Source of the DNA: Cytophagales bacterium
GTDB taxonomy: Bacteria; Bacteroidota; Bacteroidia; Cytophagales; Cyclobacteriaceae
NCBI GenBank assembly: GCA_029262935.1
Contig: JAJCYK010000569.1
Span: forward strand, 1 to 15,241
Direction: 5' to 3'
Length of the DNA stretch: 15,241 bases
Part shown: positions 1-7,542 of the stretch, in pieces
How the letters are laid out: each line of letters starts with the position of its first letter
Numbering within the stretch: the stretch's first letter is position 1
Made by a program: the position numbers and the translations under genes
The notes under the pieces: generated by a model
Seen by the model: only the letters and a program-made list of their open reading frames with translations
The model's database searches: none
What the model was told of the DNA's origin: nothing

Positions 1-35
1 TATTATCAAACCCAGTGGCCGTTTCCAAAACATAA
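1..35 (+). CDS. Possible 3' end of an upstream FtsX-type permease (partial)
   Basis: The third frame from the window edge reads LSNPVAVSKT and stops at TAA 33-35, 11 nt before the next start codon. FtsX/MacB-type permeases of Bacteroidota commonly end in an NP-V/M-x-S-L-R type tail, and the gene directly downstream ends in NPMESLRSE, so the NPV motif suggests a tandem paralogue. Only ten residues are visible, and frame 1 is also open (to a TAA at 37-39), so this is a weak call resting on the motif and on the habit of these permeases to lie in tandem. Confidence 0.3.
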   Translation, partial: LSNPVAVSKT

Positions 36-46
36 ATAATCACGAT

Positions 47-2404
47 ATGCTTAAAAATTATTTTAGAATCGGATGGAGAAACCTAATTAAAAACAAAGGG
101 TTCACCTCTATCAACCTCTTCGGTCTCACCATAGGCATGACCTGTACTATTCTAATTTTCCTTTGGGTTAAGGATGAAATGAATTACAACAAGTTCCAAG
201 CAAGTTATCATGAGATCTATCAGGTGATGGCGCATCGAAATTTCAATAACCAAACCTTTACGGATCCAAACATGGTTTTGCCCCTGGCAGAAGCCATAGA
301 AAATGAAATTCCGCAAATCGAACAAGCCGTAATTACTTCCCACTCTCAGCCCATAAGCATACGCTACGGCACGGAGGTGTTCAGCTTAACCGGTCGACAA
401 ACCAGTCCCAACTTCTTTGATTTATTCACAGTTGATTTCCTGAAAAAAAATCAAATCAACCCCATTAATGAACCTTCCTTCATCGTGTTAACGGAATCCA
501 CGGCCAAAATTATTTTCGGAGATGAAGATCCCATAAATAAAGTGCTCAGTATTGGAAGTGAAGACGAAGTAAAGGTCACTGCCGTGGTGGCGGATATGCC
601 GGACAACTCCAGCATTCAATTTGATTACCTCATGTCTTTCGACTATTCAAGTGACTATATTAAAGAAAACATGGCAGAGTGGACCAACTCTTCCTGGGTA
701 GTGTACTTGAAGTCTCTGCCCCAAGCCGATCTAGCCCTTATTGATAAGCAAATAAATGCCATCAAGGTAAGGAACGATCCTGGAGATAAAGAAATAAGTA
801 CGTATTTCTCTTTTCCTATGAGTAAATGGAGGTTGCAAGGTGATTTTGATGATGGCATAAACACGGGCGGCATGATTGCCTATGTGCGTATGTTTACCAT
901 CATCGCTATTATCATTCTACTTATTGCCTGTGTGAATTTTATGAACCTTTCCACTGCACGATCAGAAAAACGGGCCAAAGAGGTGGGCATAAGAAAAACC
1001 CTGGGATCGTTAAGAAAGCAGCTGATATATCAATTCTTCACGGAGTCGATCATCTTGGCACTTTTGGCGTTCTGTCTGACTTTAGTGGTGGTGCTTTTAT
1101 TGCTACCGTCATTCAATCAATTGGTGGACAAACAACTGACGCTCCCCATTTTCGAACCTAGCTTTTGGCTAGGTGCTCTGATCATAATATGCTTTACAGG
1201 ACTTGTTGCCGGTAGTTATCCGGCTTTGTTCTTGTCTTCATTTAATCCTATCAAAGTATTAAAAGGTACTTTCATAGCCAGCAAAAACGCCGTCTTACCC
1301 CGACAGGTGCTGATTGTATTTCAGTTTGCCGTTTCCATATTGCTAATATCTGCCACCATCATAGTTTACCAGCAAATTAGCTTGATCAAAAACAGGGACT
1401 TGGGCTATGACCCGAACAATCTAATATCCATCCCTGGCTCCGAGGATACCCAAAACAATTTCGAAGTGATAAAGCATGAATTATTGCAAACCGGTATGAT
1501 CAGCGCTGTTACGAGAACTATGGCTCCTATGACTCAGATATGGTGGAGAACAGCAGCTCCAGGCTGGGAAGGGAAACCCGATGATCTTAAAATGATCTTT
1601 ACGGGGTTGACCACCGACGTGGATTACGCTAAGACTATGGATATTAAAATGCAGCAGGGGAAGGATTTCTCTGGTACCCCGGCAGATTCCTCCTATGTAC
1701 TTCTAAACGAAACCGCGGTGGCAGAAATGGGTTTAGAAAACCCATTGGGAATGAATTTGAGTTTAAGCAGAGATTACACGGTATTGGGCGTGACAGACAA
1801 TGTCATTCAAGGGTCTCCTTTTGAGCCCGTAGAGCCCATGATGATTTTCTTTGATCCAGACAACTCCCGTTTTATAAGTCTCCGACTCCTTGAAGGTGTA
1901 CCTCCCAAAGAGGCACTAGCCTCTATTGAAGGTGTTTTTAGGAAATACAATCCTACCCAAGTATTTGAATTTGAGTTTGTTGATAAAGAATTCGAGGAGA
2001 AATTTATCAACGAAGACCTAGTAAGTAAACTGAGTAACATTTTCGCCGCCATAGCGATCTTTATTTGCTGTATTGGCTTGGCCGGATTGGCCGCCTTTAC
2101 TATTGAAAAAAGGATACGTGAAATTGGCATGCGCAAAATCCTCGGCGCCACACTCCGGCAATTGGTGATGCTTATCTCCAAAGAATTCCTAAAACTGGTT
2201 TCTATTGCCTTCCTTATTGCCGTCCCCTTGACCTGGTGGTCGATGTACAATTGGTTGCAGAATTATGAATATCAGATAGAAATCAGTCTATGGTTGTTTG
2301 CCGTAGTAGGAGCTTCGGTACTCTTGTTGGCCCTGGTGGTGGTAAGCGCCAACACCATCAACGCCGCTATACGGAATCCTATGGAAAGCTTACGTTCAGA
2401 ATAA
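47..2404 (+). CDS. FtsX/MacB-family ABC transporter permease
   Basis: This 785-aa inner-membrane protein is the permease half of a MacB/LolCE-like ABC system, a class that couples cytoplasmic ATP hydrolysis to periplasmic movements rather than classic transport. An N-terminal helix (about 21-40) is followed by a periplasmic MacB core-like domain (about 41-280). Then come four helices (about 281-299, 333-353, 373-396, 420-441), a second periplasmic domain (about 445-660) and three more helices (about 664-684, 712-732, 748-768). The FtsX signature after a helix occurs twice, EVGIRKTLGSLRKQL (312-326) and EIGMRKILGATLRQL (692-706), so the protein is the duplicated eight-helix form usual in this phylum. 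Length is normal. The start ATG at 47 gives the expected MLKNYFRIGWRNL opening. No ATP-binding partner lies in the window, so the substrate or signal cannot be named. Confidence 0.93.
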   Translation: MLKNYFRIGWRNLIKNKGFTSINLFGLTIGMTCTILIFLWVKDEMNYNKFQASYHEIYQVMAHRNFNNQTFTDPNMVLPLAEAIENEIPQIEQAVITSHSQPISIRYGTEVFSLTGRQTSPNFFDLFTVDFLKKNQINPINEPSFIVLTESTAKIIFGDEDPINKVLSIGSEDEVKVTAVVADMPDNSSIQFDYLMSFDYSSDYIKENMAEWTNSSWVVYLKSLPQADLALIDKQINAIKVRNDPGDKEISTYFSFPMSKWRLQGDFDDGINTGGMIAYVRMFTIIAIIILLIACVNFMNLSTARSEKRAKEVGIRKTLGSLRKQLIYQFFTESIILALLAFCLTLVVVLLLLPSFNQLVDKQLTLPIFEPSFWLGALIIICFTGLVAGSYPALFLSSFNPIKVLKGTFIASKNAVLPRQVLIVFQFAVSILLISATIIVYQQISLIKNRDLGYDPNNLISIPGSEDTQNNFEVIKHELLQTGMISAVTRTMAPMTQIWWRTAAPGWEGKPDDLKMIFTGLTTDVDYAKTMDIKMQQGKDFSGTPADSSYVLLNETAVAEMGLENPLGMNLSLSRDYTVLGVTDNVIQGSPFEPVEPMMIFFDPDNSRFISLRLLEGVPPKEALASIEGVFRKYNPTQVFEFEFVDKEFEEKFINEDLVSKLSNIFAAIAIFICCIGLAGLAAFTIEKRIREIGMRKILGATLRQLVMLISKEFLKLVSIAFLIAVPLTWWSMYNWLQNYEYQIEISLWLFAVVGASVLLLALVVVSANTINAAIRNPMESLRSE

Positions 2405-2430
2405 GTGGCTAGGCTACTTTTTGGGTTTTT
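2403..2430 (+). terminator. Probable intrinsic terminator of the FtsX-type permease gene
   Basis: A 7-bp stem, AAGTGGC (2403-2409) with GCTACTT (2413-2419), closes a 3-nt loop and has one G-U pair. It is followed by T runs at 2418-2422 and 2426-2430, interrupted by GGG. The left arm starts inside the TAA stop codon. Position and T-tract fit a factor-independent terminator; the tight loop and interrupted T run lower certainty. Confidence 0.55.
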
Positions 2431-2462
2431 CCGTACCTTGAATGCCAACCATCAAATTTACC

Positions 2463-2609
2463 ATGAAAAAAATTGTCGCCATTTTATTGATCATACTAGG
2501 GGTTATCATGATCGGGCTCTCTATTAAATTAGGTGTTTATCCTCCTGGCATCACAGGCATCGGTTTTTTCGCTATAGCTGCCGTATTTTTAAGTAGAGCT
2601 AGTGGTTGA
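2463..2609 (+). CDS. Small two-helix hydrophobic membrane protein, 48 aa
   Basis: The reading frame opens with MKKIVAILLIILGVIMIGLS and ends at TGA 2607-2609. It encodes one hydrophobic helix (about 4-22), a short turn containing YPPG, and a second hydrophobic stretch (about 30-43), with a basic start and an SRASG tail. An in-frame ATG at 2442 would add seven residues (MPTIKFT); the 2463 start is preferred because it places Lys-Lys before the helix. Neither start has a Shine-Dalgarno sequence, as is normal for this phylum. Short hydrophobic proteins with this K-K-I-x-x-I-L-L-I-I-L-G-V opening are common in Bacteroidota, but no function is recognised. It is flanked by the terminator of the permease gene and a 114-nt gap before the kinase-like gene. 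Confidence 0.6.
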   Translation: MKKIVAILLIILGVIMIGLSIKLGVYPPGITGIGFFAIAAVFLSRASG

Positions 2610-2686
2610 AACATTAATTTTCTTTTAAAGCAGTATTAGGATAGATCCCTAAGTATTGGATTCCCAGCTTTATTTTCTCTGGAAAA

Positions 2687-2714
2687 ATGGGTATTTTATG
2701 TAGGTATAACCCAT
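2687..2714. repeat. Inverted repeat in the leader of the kinase-like gene
   Basis: ATGGGT (2687-2692) and ACCCAT (2709-2714) form a perfect 6-bp inverted repeat with a 16-nt spacer, ending 9 nt before the start codon at 2724. It could fold as a leader hairpin or be a protein site; it is short enough to be chance. Confidence 0.25.
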
Positions 2715-2723
2715 CCCCCGGCT

Positions 2724-3404
2724 ATGATAACTGACATTCGAAAATACTTTGAGAAGCAGGAAGAACCTAAAAAAACGAAATCCGGTCCGGTAATCACAAT
2801 TTCTCGTGATTATGGCTGCAGGGCCAACGAAGTAGCCCAGGAACTTATCCAACACCTCAATGCTCGAATGTCTGTTCGTAAAAAACCTCATCCCTGGAAG
2901 GTACTAAACAATGAATTTCTCAAGGAGGCTGCCAAAAATTTAAACCTCCCGGCCTATAAGCTGGAACATGTATTGAACCCTCATCACAAGTCTTTATTAG
3001 AAGACTTTCTCGCTTCCTATTCTCGGGAATATGTGGCGGATCATAAAATTCTTAGGAGCATCAAGGAACTGGTTAATTCCTACGCCGAATCCGGCAATCT
3101 CATCATTGTAGGCCGGGCTGGGGTTGCTGTTACCCGCAACCTTCCCTGGTCCTTACACATCAAGCTGGAAGCTCCGCTGGCCTGGAGGGTGGAATACTTG
3201 AAGACTTCCAAAAATATCACACTGGAAGAGGCCCAGGGCATAGCACATCAAATTGACCAACGCCGCAAGCTTTTTATTAGCCAAATGCGCAAAGAACCCT
3301 ACGACGAGGCACTATTTGATGTAATTTACAACCGGGCCACTTTAGGTACAGACGCCATTGTAAAATCGCTATTACAGTTGTTGAAATGGAAAGAGATCAT
3401 ATAA
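2724..3404 (+). CDS. Cytidylate kinase-like family protein
   Basis: This 226-aa cytoplasmic protein belongs to the cytidylate-kinase-like P-loop group (Cytidylate_kin2 type), not to canonical Cmk. Evidence is the N-terminal beta strand and loop VITISRDYGC (23-32), the central IIVGRAGVAVTRNL (127-140), and the strand HIKLEAPLAWRVEYL (145-159). A later basic helix, QIDQRRKLFISQM (176-188), fits the lid region, and YDEALFDVIYN (193-203) is also typical. The glycine-rich loop lacks the GK[ST] of classic P-loops: GCRANEVA replaces the G-S-G-G-R-E-I-A seen in many relatives. Other Bacteroidota members, as I recall them, have GCPA-type loops, so this is a subfamily trait rather than damage. Nucleotide phosphorylation is inferred from the family only. 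The gene stands alone, 114 nt after the small membrane protein gene and 131 nt before the GH18 gene. Confidence 0.82.
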   Translation: MITDIRKYFEKQEEPKKTKSGPVITISRDYGCRANEVAQELIQHLNARMSVRKKPHPWKVLNNEFLKEAAKNLNLPAYKLEHVLNPHHKSLLEDFLASYSREYVADHKILRSIKELVNSYAESGNLIIVGRAGVAVTRNLPWSLHIKLEAPLAWRVEYLKTSKNITLEEAQGIAHQIDQRRKLFISQMRKEPYDEALFDVIYNRATLGTDAIVKSLLQLLKWKEII

Positions 3405-3472
3405 AAAGATCCGCAGTTAAATCCGGTCTTACGAAGGGATGACCCTCTAATCTAACACACGCCAAATCCCTT

Positions 3473-3512
3473 AATTAACGGCTAAAAGTTACCATGTTAA
3501 TTCGTTAATTTG
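3473..3512. promoter_or_regulatory. Putative operator/promoter of the GH18-GH92 operon
   Basis: AATTAACG (3473-3480) and CGTTAATT (3503-3510) form a perfect 8-bp inverted repeat with a 22-nt spacer, and a further GTTAATT lies at 3496-3502. The 7-mer GTTAATT therefore occurs three times in 38 nt. The rightmost copy overlaps TTAATTTG (3505-3512), one mismatch from the Bacteroidota -7 element TAnnTTTG and 23 nt upstream of the start codon. No clear -33 TTG is seen. The rest of the 3405-3535 gap shows only a 4-bp hairpin (AGGG/CCCT, 3435-3446). Confidence 0.4.
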
Positions 3513-3535
3513 CCGATCAAATCCTCTAAGATAAT

Positions 3536-4732
3536 ATGAAGACCATAAGCATTGTTCTTTTTTTACTCAGCACCTGTCTTATTGGCAATGTACCTCCCGG
3601 AGGTTCCAAACCATCGGTAGTAGTAATGGCTTACTACGTGCCAGAAAAGGATTATCATCCCGAAAGCATACCAGTGGAGAAATTGACTCATATTATTTAC
3701 AGTTTTACCCATGTCATTGATGGGGAGATGAAATTTCGGAGCCCGGGAGTGGCGGGTGCCAAGCTTACACTTTTGGTAGCGCAAAAAAGCCGTAACCCCA
3801 ACTTAAAAGTAATGATCGCTTGTGGCGGTTGGGGGGCTGATGGGTTTTCCGATATGGCCCATACTGTGGAAAATAGGACCAAGTTCGTGCAAAGCGCCAA
3901 AGCATTCATTGAAACCTACCATTTGGATGGCTTAGACATCGATTGGGAATATCCTGGGATTCCCGCGGCCGGCACCGGAGCCCGTGATGAAGATTTGCAG
4001 AACTTTACTTTATTGATGAAAGAACTTCGAGAAGCTTTGAATGAATTGGATCGACCTCAGACATTAACCTTTGCATCAGCCGGTTGGGAGCCTTATTACG
4101 ATCATATCCAGGTTACTGAAGTGATGAAATACGTGGATTTTATGAATATTATGACCTACGATTTGGTGGTTGGCACCAGCCCCTACACAGGTCATCACAC
4201 GGCGTTGGGATGGATCAAGCCGGCGGATTTAGAGGGCTCCCCGTTATGGGCTTTTGTGGAAAGCAAGAAGGAAGAAACGGCCCAACAGAAGCACCAGTGG
4301 GGACCTAGATCCACGGAAAAAATTGTGGATTTCTGTATCAAACAAGGGGTTAATCCCCGTCAAATCGTAATTGGCGCGGCCTTTTACGGAAGGGCGTGGA
4401 AAGGGGTACATCCGGCAGAAAATGGTCTGTATCAAGCCAATGGGGGTGTTTACATTGGCTGGAGCGCTTATCATTACATAAGAAATACCTTTGAGCCCGA
4501 CCCGGATTTTCAGCGCCATTGGGATAAAGTAGCGAAAGCGCCTTATCTTTTTAATCAAAAGGACAGCATTTTCATTTCCTATGACGACACCGTTTCAGTA
4601 AAGCTAAAGACTCAATTTGCTCAAGAAAATAACTTGGGAGGCATTATGTTTTGGGAATTGAGTAATGATACCAAAGAAGATGATGGGCTGTTGGACGCTA
4701 TTTATCAAGCGGCAATTACCGATACCAATTAA
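3536..4732 (+). CDS. Exported GH18 family glycosidase (chitinase-like)
   Basis: This 398-aa protein is a glycoside hydrolase family 18 enzyme, which cleaves beta-1,4 bonds next to N-acetylglucosamine by substrate-assisted retaining catalysis. The family signature DGLDIDWE lies at 131-138, with D131, D134, D136 and the acid Glu138 all present. Also visible are CGGWG (96-100, the S-x-G-G strand), the MTYDL motif (206-210) and FYGRAW (283-288) in a chitinase-insertion-like segment. The C-terminal GGIMFWELSND (368-378) carries the conserved subsite Trp. An N-terminal hydrophobic segment (about 3-17) acts as a signal peptide; Cys14 has Thr at -1, so a lipoprotein is doubtful. No chitin-binding module or T9SS tail is present. 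The stop codon overlaps the start of the GH92 gene by one base, so the two are co-translated. Chitin oligomers or the N-glycan chitobiose core are both possible substrates. Confidence 0.93.
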   Translation: MKTISIVLFLLSTCLIGNVPPGGSKPSVVVMAYYVPEKDYHPESIPVEKLTHIIYSFTHVIDGEMKFRSPGVAGAKLTLLVAQKSRNPNLKVMIACGGWGADGFSDMAHTVENRTKFVQSAKAFIETYHLDGLDIDWEYPGIPAAGTGARDEDLQNFTLLMKELREALNELDRPQTLTFASAGWEPYYDHIQVTEVMKYVDFMNIMTYDLVVGTSPYTGHHTALGWIKPADLEGSPLWAFVESKKEETAQQKHQWGPRSTEKIVDFCIKQGVNPRQIVIGAAFYGRAWKGVHPAENGLYQANGGVYIGWSAYHYIRNTFEPDPDFQRHWDKVAKAPYLFNQKDSIFISYDDTVSVKLKTQFAQENNLGGIMFWELSNDTKEDDGLLDAIYQAAITDTN

Positions 4733-6975
4733 TGCATTCGCTTCTAAAAATAGGGTTATTCACAGCGGTGCACTTTGCGCATTCCTGTACTCCTGAACAA
4801 AAGCCCCCCGTGGATATTCAGGTGCTTGACTATGTAGACCCCATGATCGGCACTGGATTTCATGGCCACACGTTTCCCGGAGCCGTAGTACCTCATGGCA
4901 GAGTACAATTGAGTCCGGATACACATCTTTTAGGTTGGGATGCTAGTAGTGGCTATCACCATGACGACACCACACTTCATGGTTTCAGTCATACTCACCT
5001 GAGTGGCACAGGCATTGGCGATTTGGGTGATCTCTTATTCCTTCCTTTTACCGGGGCTTTTCCAGATCAAAAACCTATCGGCACACTATCACACCGAATG
5101 GAAGAGGCCACTGCCGGATATTACAAACTGGTAGTAGCTCCTTGGGAAGTAAAAGCTGAACTTTCAGCGGCTAAACGTACAGGATGGCATCGGTATACGT
5201 ACCCGGTGGCAGAAGAGGCAGCGCTTATGGTAGATCTGTCTCACATTTTACAACCGGATTGGGGACATCATTTGGTAGAAAGCCAGTTGACTATAATTGA
5301 CGAATACACCCTGCAAGGATACCGGCTTACCAGCGGCTGGGCGGCCACAGATCCTATATGGTTTACTTGTGTGTTTGATCAACCCATAATTAAACACAAC
5401 CTGGTAGTGGACGGGCAATTTGAGACCTCGGGTAGCGCTCAAGGAAAGAATCTGACGGCCTATTTGTCGTTTGGTAAATTGACCCAACCGCTAAACGCCA
5501 AAGTCGGCTTATCCGCAACTGATATAAAAGGATCAATGATCAACCTAGCCGCTGCAACCTTCGGCTCTTTTGATTCCGTAGTTCAAGCTGCACAAAAGAC
5601 TTGGAAAGATGAATTGGGAGCTATTGTCATTGAAACTAAAGACGAACAAGTACTCGAGAATTTTTATAGCGCCCTCTATCACAGTAAAATTGCTCCTATG
5701 GTGTACAGCGATGCCGACGGCCGGTATCGAGGCCTGGATGGAGCCATACACAAATACGAAAGCGGCGAGCGTTATACGGTTTACTCTATTTGGGACGTAT
5801 TTCGCAGTTGGTATCCCTTGATGACCATAATAGAGCCCGCACGGGCCCGGCATTGGGCTTATGATATTTACGAACATTCCAGAGAAGGCGGTTTGTTGCC
5901 CAAATGGCCCCTCAATGGTAACTATACAGGAACCATGGTGGGATATCCTGCGGTGGCAATATTGGCGGATGCTTTCGAAAAAGGATTATTGGACTCTATA
6001 CCTGACAAGATTATTGAGGCATCTGTTGCCAGCAGTATGTGGCAGCCGCAGTTTTATGAAAAGCACCAAGGAACACGTGCTGAAAAAGTAATGTCTAAAC
6101 ACATTTACTTCAAAGAAAAATTAGGATTTGTGCCCATAGACAGCTGTACAGAATCTGTCTCCTATGGTTTGGAAATGGCCTACTACGATTGGTGTATTGC
6201 AGTAATGGCAGATTTACAAGGGGAGGAAGAGTTGGCTAGAAAATACCACGAAAAGGGCAAGGCGTATCAACATTACTTTGATGCTGACCTTAAGTTCATG
6301 CGTGGAAAAAATGCCGATGGTTCCTGGGATGATAATTTTAACCCACGCTTTTCTGATCATCAAAAAAGCGAGTTTGTTGAGGGTAACTCCTGGCAATGGA
6401 CGCCTTTTGTACCCCATGACATTGCCGGCCTGGCGCAATTAATGGGCGGAAAAGAGGCTCTGGGAATTTGGTTGGACAAGCTTTTTTCCGAACCGTCAAC
6501 CATTGAAGGAGACAACGCTTCGGGAGATATCACGGGGCTTATTGGGCAATTTGCACACGGCAATGAACCCAGTCACCACGTGCCTTTTATGTATCAATTT
6601 AGTGACCGCCCTTGGCGCACGCAGGAAGTGTTGGATACTATCATGAACCATTTTTATCAACCCACACCTGCAGGTATTATTGGCAACGAGGATTGCGGAC
6701 AAATGTCCGCTTGGTATGTATTGAATTGTTTGGGCTTGTATCAAATTACTCCTGGCAAGGGGATCTTTACTCTAGGCCGCCCTTTAATTGACAAGGCACG
6801 GATCAAAGTAAAAGACGGTTGGTTTACTATTGAGGTATTCAATAACACAGCTTCTAATAAATACATCCAAAAAGCTGCGCTAAATGATCAATCATTAGAT
6901 CAATTGTCCATCCAATATTCTGATTTCAAAGCCGGCAACATCCTTAAAATTTATATGTCAAACGAGCATATTTAG
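4732..6975 (+). CDS. GH92 family alpha-mannosidase, probable lipoprotein
   Basis: This 747-aa protein is a glycoside hydrolase family 92 enzyme, a calcium-dependent inverting exo-alpha-mannosidase family typical of Bacteroidota. The N-terminal beta domain opens with VDPMIGTGFHGHTFPGA (35-51) and HGFSHTHLSGTG (83-94). The (alpha/alpha)6 domain has YSIWDVFRSWYP (351-362), SYGLEMAYYD (477-486), FVEGNSWQWTPFVPHD (548-563, with the presumed acid Glu550) and GNEPSHHVPFMY (610-621). GNEDCGQMSAWYV (651-663) holds the presumed base Asp654. Length is normal and all signature blocks are intact. The start is fixed by the TAATG overlap with the GH18 gene. The N-terminus (hydrophobic, then HSC at 17-19) looks like a Bacteroidota lipoprotein signal, but the residues before Cys19 are not a perfect lipobox. 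Linkage specificity (alpha-1,2, -1,3, -1,4 or -1,6) cannot be read from sequence. Confidence 0.95.
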   Translation: MHSLLKIGLFTAVHFAHSCTPEQKPPVDIQVLDYVDPMIGTGFHGHTFPGAVVPHGRVQLSPDTHLLGWDASSGYHHDDTTLHGFSHTHLSGTGIGDLGDLLFLPFTGAFPDQKPIGTLSHRMEEATAGYYKLVVAPWEVKAELSAAKRTGWHRYTYPVAEEAALMVDLSHILQPDWGHHLVESQLTIIDEYTLQGYRLTSGWAATDPIWFTCVFDQPIIKHNLVVDGQFETSGSAQGKNLTAYLSFGKLTQPLNAKVGLSATDIKGSMINLAAATFGSFDSVVQAAQKTWKDELGAIVIETKDEQVLENFYSALYHSKIAPMVYSDADGRYRGLDGAIHKYESGERYTVYSIWDVFRSWYPLMTIIEPARARHWAYDIYEHSREGGLLPKWPLNGNYTGTMVGYPAVAILADAFEKGLLDSIPDKIIEASVASSMWQPQFYEKHQGTRAEKVMSKHIYFKEKLGFVPIDSCTESVSYGLEMAYYDWCIAVMADLQGEEELARKYHEKGKAYQHYFDADLKFMRGKNADGSWDDNFNPRFSDHQKSEFVEGNSWQWTPFVPHDIAGLAQLMGGKEALGIWLDKLFSEPSTIEGDNASGDITGLIGQFAHGNEPSHHVPFMYQFSDRPWRTQEVLDTIMNHFYQPTPAGIIGNEDCGQMSAWYVLNCLGLYQITPGKGIFTLGRPLIDKARIKVKDGWFTIEVFNNTASNKYIQKAALNDQSLDQLSIQYSDFKAGNILKIYMSNEHI

Positions 6976-7056
6976 GACAGTTTCGCTAAAATTTTACCTA
7001 TGTATACAACCAAATAGCAGAAAAGTGAGTCTTATAAGTACAAATCATTGTAAACC

Positions 7057-7506
7057 ATGAGAATAGTGAAGTTTTGGGTATTGTTGACTGGGGTATTTTT
7101 GATGCAATGTGCTGAAGATACTCCCAATGTGTTTTCGCTTAATGAACAATTGGCGGTACATGAAGTACAACTCGTGAGTCTGGAGTTGGAAGATGTAGAC
7201 AAACGCATCGATCTACAGGTGATAGAAATCAATGAATCTCGTTGCCCGTCAGATGTGGTTTGTATTCGCTACGGAGAAGCTAAGGTTAAAGTCGGTGTCA
7301 ATGGCAATGAGGAAATTCTTAAAACTGTGGACCTTTGCATTGGTGATTGCCCTGAGCGTACCGGCGGATTCATTGAAGCAGACACCGTGCAAGTACAGTT
7401 GGATGGCGAAGACTATGCCGTAATATTATCCGGCGTAACCCCCTACCCTACTACTACTAACCAATCCATACCAAAACAAGCTTTACTCCAGGTCATTCGT
7501 TGGTAA
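7057..7506 (+). CDS. Small cysteine-containing secreted protein, probable lipoprotein
   Basis: This 149-aa protein has a hydrophobic signal segment (about 5-16) ending at Cys18. The residues before it (L-M-Q) are an imperfect lipobox, so lipid anchoring is likely but not certain. The mature part contains ESRCPSDVVCIRYGEAKVKV (60-79). It resembles the S-R-C-P-x-x-V-x-C-V-W-x-G-x-A-x-V motif recurring in small uncharacterised bacterial lipoproteins, with Arg-Tyr here in place of Trp-Ala. A second pair, DLCIGDC (92-98), gives four mature cysteines (63, 69, 94, 98), suggesting two disulfides and an exported location. The rest reads as a beta-rich domain. It sits 81 nt after the GH92 gene on the same strand and is convergent with the next gene. 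Co-transcription with the glycosidases is possible but not shown; no function is known to me. Confidence 0.75.
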   Translation: MRIVKFWVLLTGVFLMQCAEDTPNVFSLNEQLAVHEVQLVSLELEDVDKRIDLQVIEINESRCPSDVVCIRYGEAKVKVGVNGNEEILKTVDLCIGDCPERTGGFIEADTVQVQLDGEDYAVILSGVTPYPTTTNQSIPKQALLQVIRW

Positions 7507-7542
7507 TTTCTATGGCCAGTCCAGCTGATATTTAGAGATTTG

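Noticed and set aside
1807..2250. 147-residue antisense frame within the FtsX-type permease gene
   Set aside because: It is fully antisense to a strongly supported membrane-protein gene and shows no recognisable domain.
3435..3446. AGGG-ATGA-CCCT hairpin as a terminator of the kinase-like gene
   Set aside because: The stem is only 4 bp and no T run follows.
4244..4558. 104-residue antisense frame within the GH18 gene
   Set aside because: It is a shadow of the conserved insertion-domain coding region, with no independent support.
5545..5877. 110-residue antisense frame within the GH92 gene
   Set aside because: It overlaps conserved GH92 coding sequence completely and has no family resemblance.
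3536..6975. A canonical polysaccharide utilisation locus
   Set aside because: No SusC-like TonB receptor, SusD-like lipoprotein or sensor-regulator gene is present in the window.
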